From Chitinophagales bacterium (GTDB lineage Bacteria; Bacteroidota; Bacteroidia; Chitinophagales; Chitinophagaceae), in contig JAATFP010000071.1 of the NCBI GenBank assembly GCA_015655125.1, forward strand, positions 1 through 64,000: a stretch of 64,000 nucleotides of DNA, read 5' to 3'. Every line of letters starts with the position of its first letter. Positions within the stretch are counted from its first letter, which is position 1. The notes beneath the pieces were generated by a model. That model saw only the letters and a program-made list of their open reading frames with translations. It did not search any database and had not been told where the DNA came from. The position numbers and the translations under genes are program-made. Below are positions 9,269 to 17,611 of this stretch, one piece after another.

Positions 9269-9739
9269 ATGGCAACAAACGACAAACTTGTGGAAGTATT
9301 GAACGACCTCATCAAGATCAACAACGACAGGATCACGGGTTATGAAAAAGCAAAAGATGAAACCAAAGACATTGATGTGGACCTGCAAACTATATTCGGA
9401 AAAATGGCAGATGAAAGCAGGAAATATAAAACAGAACTGGTAGCAGAAGTAGCAAAATTAGGCGGAGAAGTAGCCGACGGCCAGACAACCGCCGGTAAAA
9501 TTTACCAGGTATGGATGAATGTAAAGGCAACCTTCACAGGCAGTGATCGGCAAAGTGCATTGGAATCATGTGAATTTGGTGAAGATGCGGCTCAGAAAGC
9601 TTACCGCGACGCACTGGCTTCCGATGCTGAAATTGATGTGGATACAAGACAATTGATTACTTCGCAGAAAGCCGACCTTAAATCATCTCACGATACTATT
9701 AAGAAGTTGAGAGATGCTCACAAAGCGGTAAACTCTTAA
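9269..9739 (+). CDS. DUF2383 / PA2169-family four-helix-bundle protein
   Basis: 156 residues from ATG 9269, which removes an unlikely 21-residue upstream extension. The pattern LNDLIKINNDRITGYEKA, ADESRKYKTELVAEVAKLGGE and ALESCEFGEDAAQKAYRDAL is that of DUF2383 proteins, ferritin-like helical bundles with conserved acidic residues and unknown role, often stress-induced. The ferritin gene follows in convergent orientation. Confidence 0.82.
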   Translation: MATNDKLVEVLNDLIKINNDRITGYEKAKDETKDIDVDLQTIFGKMADESRKYKTELVAEVAKLGGEVADGQTTAGKIYQVWMNVKATFTGSDRQSALESCEFGEDAAQKAYRDALASDAEIDVDTRQLITSQKADLKSSHDTIKKLRDAHKAVNS

Positions 9740-9763
9740 TTTAATTAAGAGTTTTCAAAATTC

Positions 9764-9792
9764 AAAGAGTCCTGCAATTTGCGGGACTCTTT
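9764..9792. terminator. Intrinsic terminator between convergent genes
   Basis: Stem AAAGAGTCCTGC (9764-9775) with GCGGGACTCTTT (9781-9792), one T-G wobble. It serves the DUF2383-like gene and possibly ferritin from the other side. Confidence 0.85.
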
Positions 9793-9824
9793 AAGTTTAA
9801 ATAAATCCTTAATTCCCCATTGGC

Positions 9825-10376
9825 TCACGGATTTTCTGTAGTTACATCCTGCGCCATTCTGGCGTCATCCGGGGTTTGTTCAAGATCGCGGTCAAGTGAA
9901 TATAATGCATCATCTTTCGCATGTTCGCCACCGGCGATTTTGATCTTGTCGATCAGGCTTATCGCAAGATTTTCTTCTTCTGTTTGCTCTTTAACGAACC
10001 ATTGCATAAAGTTCCAGGTGGCCCAGTCTTCCTGGTCGTGGCTCATTTTTACGATCTTGTAAATTGCGTTGGTATTATCTACTTCATGCCCGAATACCTT
10101 TTCAAAGCAATCGTTTACACTCACAGGATCTGGTGGCGGTGCAGGAATGGCAACGATCTTTACGGTGCCGCCACGCTTTAAAATATATTCCAGGATCTTC
10201 ATCATGTGATTGCGTTCTTCATGCGCGTGACGGAAAAGAAAATTGGATATGCCACCATAACCGCGGCTGTCGGCCCAGGATCCGTAGGACAAATATATTT
10301 GTGATGCGTTGGCTTCTTTGGTCATCTGGTCGTTGAGCGCCGCTTCGATGGATGGGGAAAGTCTGTTCGTGTTCAT
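9825..10376 (-). CDS. Ferritin (non-haem iron storage)
   Basis: 183 residues from the ATG at 10376 (MNTNRLSPSIEAAL); the upstream ATG adds 11 residues without family support. Seen: a four-helix ferritin with the ferroxidase ligands on helix A (E in MTKEANASQIYLSYG) and in HAHEERNHMMKI on helix B, plus QEDWATWNFMQWFVKEQTEEE on helix C-D. Typical bacterial ferritin length. It oxidises Fe(II) and stores the iron in the cytoplasmic 24-mer shell. A separate Dps gene lies at 30.9 kb. Confidence 0.95.
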   Translation of the reverse strand: MNTNRLSPSIEAALNDQMTKEANASQIYLSYGSWADSRGYGGISNFLFRHAHEERNHMMKILEYILKRGGTVKIVAIPAPPPDPVSVNDCFEKVFGHEVDNTNAIYKIVKMSHDQEDWATWNFMQWFVKEQTEEENLAISLIDKIKIAGGEHAKDDALYSLDRDLEQTPDDARMAQDVTTENP

Positions 10377-10482
10377 GCTGATGGTTTTTAGGATACTTGT
10401 AGTACACAAATCAAACCAAAGTGAACCGGAGCAATGGGTTATCAGTTACAGGTTTTGATAGTTACCGGTAGTTGGTTATCCA

Positions 10483-11097
10483 CTAAACCAACCCCTGTTT
10501 ATTTGCTTTGCCAATGAGGATAGCAGTGTTCTTTGCGTCGAATTTTTCAAGGAGACTTTTACGATGGGTATTTACAGTGGGTACACTGATAAAAAGTTTT
10601 TCCGCCATTTCTGCATTGGTAAACCCTTCTGCAATTAATTGCAATACTTCCTTTTCACGGCGGGTCATCAGCGGTGTATCTTTTTCTTGTTTGCGCAAAG
10701 AAAGTGCGGCCTGCATACTCAGGTAATTCTTGCCGGATAGAACGGTGGCAATGGCTTCAAACAATTCTTCTTTAGTGGCATTCTTTAATACGTAGCCCGA
10801 AGCACCGTTGTCCATCATATTGCGGATAATGGCCTGCTGGTTAAACGTGCTAAGTCCCAAAATAAAGACCGCCGGATATAATTGCTTCACTTCCTTACAA
10901 AGATCCGTGCCGCTCATGTCCGGAAGATTTACATCCATTAAGATCACATCGGGCTGCTGTTGTTTTAAAAAGGACAAGCAAGATGCCGCATTCATGGCGT
11001 GTCCCATCCATTCGATATCCCGTTCATTTTGTAATAAGGAGCGGATACCTTCTATCACCATATAATGGTCATCTACTATGAATACACTCGCTTTCAT
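10483..11097 (-). CDS. LuxR/NarL-family response regulator
   Basis: 204 residues from the ATG at 11097 (MKASVFIVDDHYMV), which is where the receiver fold begins. Phosphoacceptor D55 in DVILMDVNLPDMSG, acidic pair DD near 10, switch lysine in VLKNATKEE. The C-terminal HTH is MTRREKEVLQLIAEGFTNAEMAEKLFIS with TVNTHRKSLLEKF as recognition region. It follows the TPR histidine kinase in the same direction, 180 bases apart, so the two form a cognate pair. It is the best candidate to bind the ATCAT-N8-ATGAT sites found upstream of the kinase and of nearby secreted-protein genes; that link is inference. Confidence 0.93.
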   Translation of the reverse strand: MKASVFIVDDHYMVIEGIRSLLQNERDIEWMGHAMNAASCLSFLKQQQPDVILMDVNLPDMSGTDLCKEVKQLYPAVFILGLSTFNQQAIIRNMMDNGASGYVLKNATKEELFEAIATVLSGKNYLSMQAALSLRKQEKDTPLMTRREKEVLQLIAEGFTNAEMAEKLFISVPTVNTHRKSLLEKFDAKNTAILIGKANKQGLV

Positions 11098-11192
11098 GAA
11101 ATAAATTAAAGGTGGATACTCATTAAGTTTCAGATACTTCTTCTGATGTGCTTTTCCATTACATTTTAAAGATTTGGTCTTCAACTCCCGTC

Positions 11193-11240
11193 TTCAACAA
11201 GCTCAGGCTGACAGATCCGCGTCATGCCGAGCTTGTTGAA
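11193..11240. repeat. REP-like imperfect palindrome
   Basis: Arms 11193-11212 and 11221-11240 match at 17 of 20 positions (CAACAAGCTCAGGCTGAC / GTCATGCCGAGCTTGTTG). It lies in the kinase-regulator gap. A related element is at 21883-21970. Confidence 0.75.
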
Positions 11241-11277
11241 ACATAGTGAGAGTACGAATTTTCATTCAGATTTATTT

Positions 11278-13221
11278 TTAAAAGCCCGACACGTTAACTT
11301 CTATCAAAACAGAAACTCCTTTATCCGGTGCAGATTTCACGTCTATTTTTCCCTTTAAGAACTCCACGCGGTTTTGAATATTGCTCCACCCTATTCCAGG
11401 TGATCGTTGCAAGGTGTCAACGTCAAATCCTTTTCCATCGTCTTCTACTGTGATAGTCAATAATTTTTCCTGTTCCGATGCATGCGCCTGAACCAATACA
11501 TTTTTTGCTGCAGCATGTTTAATGGCATTATTTACCAATTCCTGTACAATTCTGTAAAGGGTAATAGCGGTAGTTTGTTCCACCACAACCTTATCCATAC
11601 CTACCGACTGGTAATCGGCGCGGATCACCCCACTTTGATCGATATCGCTGCAAAATTCCTGTAAGGCAACGTTCAGTCCGTAGCGCACCAGTATTTCCGG
11701 CATCATGTTATGCGCCAGCCGACGCATTTCTTTAATAGAACCATCCAGCATATCAATACTCCGCTCCATTGCCTGCAGATTGTCAGGCGTCATTATCATA
11801 TTTCCTTTCATATTGCTTAAAGAATATTTTACGCCGCTTAACATACCGCCCAAACCGTCGTGAAGATCTTTGGCCAGCCTTGTACGCTCCTGCTCTTCGC
11901 CTTTCAGTACGGCCTCGGTAGCAGTAAGTTTTTTTTCCGCCAAAAGCTCATCTATTTTTAATTGCTGTAATCTTTGACGGTTTTTATAATTTCGATAGCC
12001 AAGGAGTAAGATAATTAACAATGCGGCCGCACCAAGTATCAGCAAATAATTGAGCGTATTTTTTTGCTTCAGCTGTGTTTGCTGTAGTTGTATCTGCGCT
12101 TCCTTTTTTTCCGTTCCGTATTTTTTTTCAAGGTCTTCCGCATATTGATTGAGTTCTTCGAGGTTCCTCTTACTCACCACGGAATCAGTTTTATAAACAT
12201 ACAATTCCGCTTCCTTAATTTTCTTCTGCAAATAATAAAGAACAGAATACGTTTTGTATAAATTTTCCAATGATATATTATTTTCTTCTGCGGTTGCAGT
12301 TAAGATGCCACTGTCCAATTGAGCTGCGGCCTGCACATATTTTTCTTCTCCAATGAAACCTAAAGCCAATGCTACATTGGCTTCCGCCGCGAGCCTCATT
12401 CCGGGAAGAGAATTATTATTTCGCCTTAATTCATCGCAATACGGTTTCATCGCTTTTGTATTCCCGTTCCGGAAATTATTATAGCAAAGATTGATCAGCG
12501 CGTAATTTGTATGAACAATGTTGTTCTCCCGTTTCGCCAGCGCCAATTGTTGCTCATTTATCCAAACAGCACTATCCAGCTTATTTAGCTGCGAATAACA
12601 AACGGACAAATTGTTCATACCGTTCATCACCGAACCAACTTCGTTAAACTGTTTGCCATATCCTATTCCTTTTATTGCATAAATCGCTGCCTTGTCCCAT
12701 TGCCGGAGGCTCCCGTAAGTTTCAGAAGCAGTTACATTGTAGCTGGAGAATGTACTGCTGTCCTTGGCCCTCTCCGCAATATCAAGGCATTTCAACATGT
12801 ATTCGATGGCAATCTTAGGATGATTAAAGTGATTGTGGATGCCCGCTATATTATTGTACGTTCTTGCCAGCAACACGAGATCTTTTTGTTTCTCCGCCAC
12901 CTCTTTGGCTTTTAAAGCATATGAAATTGCTTTATCATAGTCATTTTTAAAATAGTAATAGATCGAATACTTGTTGTTGATCGGGTAATCAAACTTATCC
13001 GTCTTCAATTTATCGGCAAGATCTTTTGCGGTGTTGATGTAGTAAAACGAACTGTCGAAATTATTAGCGGAATAAGTTTTTTGTACCGCGAGCAACAGCG
13101 TGATCTTCGCAGTATCTTCCTTTGCTGTCCGCAATACCCGCAACAGGCTGTCTCTTTTTGATTGCGCATTGAGAGCAACCCCGACGAGAAGAATGGATAT
13201 GATCAGTAACAATTTTCTCAT
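11278..13221 (-). CDS. TPR-sensor histidine kinase (HisKA_3 type)
   Basis: 647 residues from ATG 13221, giving a signal peptide MRKLLLIISILLVGVALNAQ. Residues 20-370 are periplasmic TPR-like helices (YNNIAGIHNHFNHPKIAIEYMLKCLDIAE and similar), 375-392 coiled coil, about 395-415 a membrane segment, then the kinase core with phosphoacceptor H454 in LAKDLHDGLGG and an ATPase domain with VNNAIKHA and DDGKGFD. This is the NarX/DegS-like class that pairs with LuxR regulators, matching the gene that follows. Its promoter region carries a degenerate copy of the shared operator in the same register, suggesting autoregulation. Confidence 0.93.
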   Translation of the reverse strand: MRKLLLIISILLVGVALNAQSKRDSLLRVLRTAKEDTAKITLLLAVQKTYSANNFDSSFYYINTAKDLADKLKTDKFDYPINNKYSIYYYFKNDYDKAISYALKAKEVAEKQKDLVLLARTYNNIAGIHNHFNHPKIAIEYMLKCLDIAERAKDSSTFSSYNVTASETYGSLRQWDKAAIYAIKGIGYGKQFNEVGSVMNGMNNLSVCYSQLNKLDSAVWINEQQLALAKRENNIVHTNYALINLCYNNFRNGNTKAMKPYCDELRRNNNSLPGMRLAAEANVALALGFIGEEKYVQAAAQLDSGILTATAEENNISLENLYKTYSVLYYLQKKIKEAELYVYKTDSVVSKRNLEELNQYAEDLEKKYGTEKKEAQIQLQQTQLKQKNTLNYLLILGAAALLIILLLGYRNYKNRQRLQQLKIDELLAEKKLTATEAVLKGEEQERTRLAKDLHDGLGGMLSGVKYSLSNMKGNMIMTPDNLQAMERSIDMLDGSIKEMRRLAHNMMPEILVRYGLNVALQEFCSDIDQSGVIRADYQSVGMDKVVVEQTTAITLYRIVQELVNNAIKHAAAKNVLVQAHASEQEKLLTITVEDDGKGFDVDTLQRSPGIGWSNIQNRVEFLKGKIDVKSAPDKGVSVLIEVNVSGF

Positions 13222-13249
13222 ACTGTAAATTACATTTTTTTCGATACTA

Positions 13250-13297
13250 CAAATAAAAGCCGGAAGCAACATATTTTCTCTCCTCTTTTTTAATGAT
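13250..13297 (-). promoter_or_regulatory. Candidate autoregulated promoter of the kinase-regulator operon
   Basis: Reading the minus strand: ATCAT (13293-13297), 8 bases, AGGAG (13280-13284, a degenerate half), then after the -33 position exactly 20 bases and TTTATTTG (13250-13257), one mismatch from TAnnTTTG. The register equals that of the four better sites. Confidence 0.45.
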
Positions 13298-13317
13298 TTT
13301 TAATAGCGAGCCTTAAA

Positions 13318-13365
13318 ATCATCTTTTTTAATGATTGTGCCGTCTGATACATCCTGCTAGTTTTA
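13318..13365 (+). promoter_or_regulatory. Promoter with ATCAT-N8-ATGAT operator, secreted-protein regulon
   Basis: ATCAT (13318-13322) and ATGAT (13331-13335) form an inverted repeat whose right half runs into TTG (13335-13337), the -33 box. Twenty bases later lies TAGTTTTA (13358-13365) as the -7 box. The same layout occurs before the 1291-residue protein, the 424-residue lipoprotein and the T9SS protein. Confidence 0.8.
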
Positions 13366-13384
13366 CGGCATAATTTTTTACACC

Positions 13385-14005
13385 ATGAAAAAGATCATTT
13401 TATCTCTTATTTGCATATGGAGCCTCACCCTGCTACAAGCACAGAACATGAAGCCCAGAAACAACGCAGGGAATTCCCCGCAAACCAACGCCCCGCAAGC
13501 TGTTAATGACGCTGATTATTTTTTAGCAGTGGCCACCATATCTTTAAAAACAGGCAAGGATAATAAAGAAAAAGGTTCCAAATTGATTTTACGCGTTTAT
13601 CCGGCATCCGGTACCGACAACTGGCGCAAAGGTTATTTACAGGAAAATTTTACCGATGAATTAAAAACATGGCACACCGATAATTTTACATTGCCAAGGG
13701 CCCCGGCTTTTGATCAGAATTTTAACAGCCTTGCCAATTACAGGCAAACGGGCATCATGGTAGATATCAACTACAATACACTCGGCAACGGGCCTTTCTT
13801 TGGAACGGATGCCTGGAAGGTAGAAGAAGTGGCAGTTACGCTTGAATTTAAAAATAAAAAAGGCGACCCCCATCCTACTATGGGTTCGAAAACAATCTAT
13901 TTTACCAATTCAAATATGTATCTCGACTTTACCAAATGGCAATTGTATTGCAAAACCGATCAGTATTTTACTACGCTCACGCCGTTCATCACTAACAGGC
14001 CGTAA
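13385..14005 (+). CDS. Secreted protein of unknown function
   Basis: 206 residues with signal peptide MKKIILSLICIWSLTLLQAQ. The mature part has a low-complexity Asn/Pro/Gln-rich start and then a beta-rich domain (YFLAVATISLKTGKDN, KLILRVYPASGTDNWRKGY, VEEVAVTLEFKNKKGD). No family recognised. It is the first gene after the divergent kinase and carries the regulon promoter, so it is a likely output of that system. The next gene starts 123 bases later and may be co-transcribed. Confidence 0.75.
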   Translation: MKKIILSLICIWSLTLLQAQNMKPRNNAGNSPQTNAPQAVNDADYFLAVATISLKTGKDNKEKGSKLILRVYPASGTDNWRKGYLQENFTDELKTWHTDNFTLPRAPAFDQNFNSLANYRQTGIMVDINYNTLGNGPFFGTDAWKVEEVAVTLEFKNKKGDPHPTMGSKTIYFTNSNMYLDFTKWQLYCKTDQYFTTLTPFITNRP

Positions 14006-14128
14006 AGCAAATCGGGAAAATAAGAAAGTTAGGTTTCTCTTTACTGTTTCTTTTATCAATGCCCCGATACATATTTATTAGCGAAAAGACAAAAACTATC
14101 ATAGCAACATGAATAAAATTGGCAACAA

Positions 14129-16195
14129 ATGAAAAAATATTGCATCCTTGTCGTATGGTGTATCTACAGCGTTGTTTCTTTTGCGCAGCAAAAAAATCCC
14201 ACAACGGTAAAGGAGATAAAAGACAAACAAAAGCAGGCGCAGCAGGCGCTTGACGGTTTAACGCCCGAGCAGCGAAAAATGATGGATGAAATGGGTATCA
14301 AATTTCCCGCAGCTAATGGATCGTTACCTGCCGGAACCACCGATACACAAGTGGCACTGGCCGTGGGCGGCGATGGGGTTCCTACAAAAAATGCAGTTTT
14401 GATAGGGTCCATTCCAAAAATAACGCTCACCGCAGCCACGCTGCCGGCTTATATTAAAACGTTAAACGAATATGTCGAAAAATCTGTCGCAGCCGATGCA
14501 AAATCATTTGGACTGCAAGTATACAATTCTTTTAAATCCAACAAATACGATGCTGCCTCTACCGGCAATGGCGCGCTCGGTTTTTGGGCAACCGGAAACC
14601 TGGAAATTGCCGTGTTTATCATGGGACGTACCAGTGCCGATGACCCTTCGGATGCCGACCTGCTGAGCAACTTTGCCGCGATGCTGAGTATGGGTGGCGC
14701 GCCGCAACGCGCCATTCCGCTGCTGGAGTATCTGAATAAATTATATCCGGATAATACCACCATCCTTAACAATCTCGGGCAGGCCTGGTTTTATCTTGGC
14801 GAAACAGACAAGGCCGATGTACAGCTTGAAAAAGTGGTGCGCGCCTTTGCTTACCATCCGCAGGCCAATTACACCCAGTGCCTCATTCAGCAAAGCAAGG
14901 GCAATACTTCCAAAGCAATCGATAAGCTCCAACATTCGCTGAAGTACAGTTTTTCGCAGGATAAAATCAACCTGCTGCGGAAGCTTGGATATAAAATGAA
15001 AGGCAGTGACATGCGCATTCCTTTTCGCCCGGACCCGAATCCCCTGGGACTTAGAAATTTTGTCCGTCCCGAAGCGCCGGTTTCTTTAGCCACCGAAATA
15101 CCCTTAAAAGTGGAATGGGATGCCTTTCAAAACCAATTGGATGAAAAAAATATGGAGCTTTCAAAAGCGATGCAGCCCTACATTAATCAAAATGCTCAAC
15201 AAGCGCAGCAACTATTAAAAACCGGCAAAGGCGGTGCTTCCACGTTATCCGAAAATATCTACCAAAGCAATGCAGATATTCATTTGAATGAACTCAACAA
15301 AGATGGCGGCACCGGGTATCGCCTGAAAATTGCGAAAGCAAAAATCGATTCTTTATTTAAAGATTATCAGACCAAAAAAGATGCGCAGAAAAAAATCATT
15401 ATCAAACAAAATTCTTCGGAAGCCGCAGAAGAAACCGAACTGGCCAAAAAAGGCGAGAATATTGGTTATGATGTTTGCGTGGTAGAACGAAAATTCAGCG
15501 ATTGGGTATATGCCAATTACAACAAGCCTTTGGAAGAAGCCTATCAAAATTATTTGCACCAACTCTATTTAAAGATCACAGAAGAATTGTACTGGAAGCA
15601 ATTCAAATATACCGATGCCGCATTTGAACAAGAGAAACTTACTGCAAAAAAAGAATGGCTATCGGCGCTGCGCAGCACGAGATATATTGAAACCTGGGGT
15701 GGCAGCAGCAATTGCGCTATGCAGGAAAAGAAAGAAGCGCACTATCGTCTTACTGATTTTGACGACATGCATTGTGCCTTTAAAACTTCACTCGATTTTA
15801 TTTGTTGCAAGCAAATATTCGAATGCGGAAAGTCGCGCATCGAGTTTGATGCCGGAAGATTTTCAGGCAATTTCAATTTTAAATTTGATGATAACGGCAA
15901 CAATAAATTTGTGAAAGGGACACTCGAAGCTACCGTAATAGACAAAAGTATTTCTGTAGGTAAAGGTCCGTTACAAGCAGGTGCATCTGTAAAAGCCGGC
16001 ATGGGCGTGGAATTCAGCAGCCATGGAATAGACGATGTATATGCCACCGGTGAAGCATCTGTAAACGTTGGATCAAATACAGTAAGCGATCCCGCAGGTG
16101 TAGTGAACGATCCAAGCGTAAACATTTCTGTTTCGGGCCGTATGAGCCTCATCTCCGGCAATATGAGCGGAGCAATTTCCGGGTTTAATAAATAA
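14129..16195 (+). CDS. Large secreted TPR protein with glycine-rich C-terminal domain (paralogue A)
   Basis: 688 residues with signal peptide ending SFAQ. Residues 20-60 resemble a helical EIKDKQKQAQQAL...TPEQRKMMDEMG segment; about 200-290 are TPR-like (AIPLLEYLNKLYPDNTTILNNLGQAWFYLGETDKADVQLEKVV); 310-500 is alpha-helical; the last 130 residues begin with a Cys-rich stretch (CCKQIFECG) and become glycine- and valine-rich beta (GKGPLQAGASVKAGMGVEF). The layout matches proteins at 17612 and 23677. The next gene starts 15 bases later and is a paralogue of the one at 47630. Envelope or outer-membrane role is inferred; I cannot name the family. Confidence 0.8.
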   Translation: MKKYCILVVWCIYSVVSFAQQKNPTTVKEIKDKQKQAQQALDGLTPEQRKMMDEMGIKFPAANGSLPAGTTDTQVALAVGGDGVPTKNAVLIGSIPKITLTAATLPAYIKTLNEYVEKSVAADAKSFGLQVYNSFKSNKYDAASTGNGALGFWATGNLEIAVFIMGRTSADDPSDADLLSNFAAMLSMGGAPQRAIPLLEYLNKLYPDNTTILNNLGQAWFYLGETDKADVQLEKVVRAFAYHPQANYTQCLIQQSKGNTSKAIDKLQHSLKYSFSQDKINLLRKLGYKMKGSDMRIPFRPDPNPLGLRNFVRPEAPVSLATEIPLKVEWDAFQNQLDEKNMELSKAMQPYINQNAQQAQQLLKTGKGGASTLSENIYQSNADIHLNELNKDGGTGYRLKIAKAKIDSLFKDYQTKKDAQKKIIIKQNSSEAAEETELAKKGENIGYDVCVVERKFSDWVYANYNKPLEEAYQNYLHQLYLKITEELYWKQFKYTDAAFEQEKLTAKKEWLSALRSTRYIETWGGSSNCAMQEKKEAHYRLTDFDDMHCAFKTSLDFICCKQIFECGKSRIEFDAGRFSGNFNFKFDDNGNNKFVKGTLEATVIDKSISVGKGPLQAGASVKAGMGVEFSSHGIDDVYATGEASVNVGSNTVSDPAGVVNDPSVNISVSGRMSLISGNMSGAISGFNK

Positions 16196-16210
16196 ACTAT
16201 TCAGCATAAT

Positions 16211-17500
16211 ATGAAAGGTACAAGACATTTATTAAAATTTGCAATCATCATTTCCTGCCTTGCTTTTAGCAACAAAACTTTAATTGCCCAGGATTGTAAA
16301 ACCAAGGAAGAACTGGAAACACTTCCCGGAAAATATACCGATGCGGCCCACTACGAGTGGCCGGCAGCAAGGGCCTCGTGGTTCAACGACCTGAAGACTA
16401 CAGCCAGTAAAGCAACTGCCAATAAAGTGCTTACGCAAATAGAAAATATAGAAAAAGACAGCCGGAAGAATTTTACGCTCACCGGCGCAGTACTTAAGAG
16501 TACTTTTCACGGAGACGCACCCGGATATACAAACAGCAAATATGCAACAGCATCTTACGACCTGAATCTCGGCATTTATGAATATTTCTGCGCCAATAAG
16601 AAAGTGATGGTGAATAGCGAATACTCCAGCGTTTTCAGGGCTTACGTAAACCGGTTTAAAGATCTGCCAGCTGCTTTCAACAACCTCTACAAATCTGTAT
16701 ATTATTTAACCACGGATAAATACGACAGCCGGTTTATCGCCCTTCACGATTTTTTAAGGTTCAAAGACAAAAAAATAATCGATGCCATGAACAGCAGCAT
16801 CGGATTTTATCAGGATGTTGCCGACGATAAAGTGAAACAAGGCAGTTACTCTACTTACATCACCCGCCATTGGTACATCACCAGGCCCGGCGCTCCAATA
16901 TTGGTACCGGTTACAAGAAAAGAATACCTGGAAGCATTGCTTGAATTCTATGAAAGAGAACTTACACTGTTCAAAAATAATATTGCCGATATTGAAAAAG
17001 AATATCAGAACAATATTAAAAATGCGCACGGCAATGAACAATATATTTCCAACTACAAAAAGGGCCACGACAATCATTTGTTGAAATACGCCAACTATCA
17101 ATCGAAATACGAAACGAAAAAAAGCCTGGTCAACAACGCGTTGAAAGGAAATTCAATTGAATGGCTGTCGCAGCCGGCCGTCGTTTGCCCCAAACCTGTA
17201 AGCAACTGGATATACGATAAAACACTTGGCTGGAGCGACAATGGTGAAGGAACCGCCGATACGGAAGCAGATGGCATCAAAACCGGCTCCTTTACTTTCA
17301 GCGGTTTTTGGGACGATCGCGGCGGCGATGTATTGTATCAATTCAATCCGAAATATTTTAAAAACAACATGGTTGCACCGGCAACGCCACAGATGATCGA
17401 ATTATCATTTCGATATGTGAAAGTGCCGGTGGGACAAAAATTGGTGGAAAACTTTACAAAAAATTTCAACTTCAAAGCGGTTCAGGAATTATTGCAATAA
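16211..17500 (+). CDS. Secreted partner protein (paralogue of the gene at 47630)
   Basis: 429 residues with signal peptide ending LIAQ. The mature start DCKTKEELETLPGKYTDA matches EVDAMPGIYTDHNN in the 433-residue protein at 47630 and DEDADKLPGKYYDHTQ in the fragment at 21509. Shared blocks continue: IENIEKDSRKNFTLTGAVLKSTF, YITRPGAPILVPVTRKEYLEALLEFYERE, and a C-terminal Q.ELSFRYVKV...NFTKNFNFKAVQELL. A coiled-coil region lies near 255-310. No known family. It follows the TPR protein by 15 bases, and the same two-gene order recurs twice elsewhere in the window. Confidence 0.8.
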   Translation: MKGTRHLLKFAIIISCLAFSNKTLIAQDCKTKEELETLPGKYTDAAHYEWPAARASWFNDLKTTASKATANKVLTQIENIEKDSRKNFTLTGAVLKSTFHGDAPGYTNSKYATASYDLNLGIYEYFCANKKVMVNSEYSSVFRAYVNRFKDLPAAFNNLYKSVYYLTTDKYDSRFIALHDFLRFKDKKIIDAMNSSIGFYQDVADDKVKQGSYSTYITRHWYITRPGAPILVPVTRKEYLEALLEFYERELTLFKNNIADIEKEYQNNIKNAHGNEQYISNYKKGHDNHLLKYANYQSKYETKKSLVNNALKGNSIEWLSQPAVVCPKPVSNWIYDKTLGWSDNGEGTADTEADGIKTGSFTFSGFWDDRGGDVLYQFNPKYFKNNMVAPATPQMIELSFRYVKVPVGQKLVENFTKNFNFKAVQELLQ

Positions 17501-17538
17501 GCAAATAAAACTTTCCGATAAAATTTTTCGGGTACAAA

Positions 17539-17586
17539 ATCATTCTTTTTAATGATTGCTACAGTTGCGGCGCGCGCATACTTTTA
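17539..17586 (+). promoter_or_regulatory. Promoter with ATCAT-N8-ATGAT operator, second copy
   Basis: ATCAT at 17539-17543, ATGAT at 17552-17556, TTG at 17556-17558, 20 bases, TACTTTTA at 17579-17586. Geometry is identical to the site at 13318-13365 although the spacer sequence differs, which argues for selection rather than recent duplication. Confidence 0.8.
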
Positions 17587-17611
17587 CGGTATCATTTAAA
17601 AAAAAGAAAAA

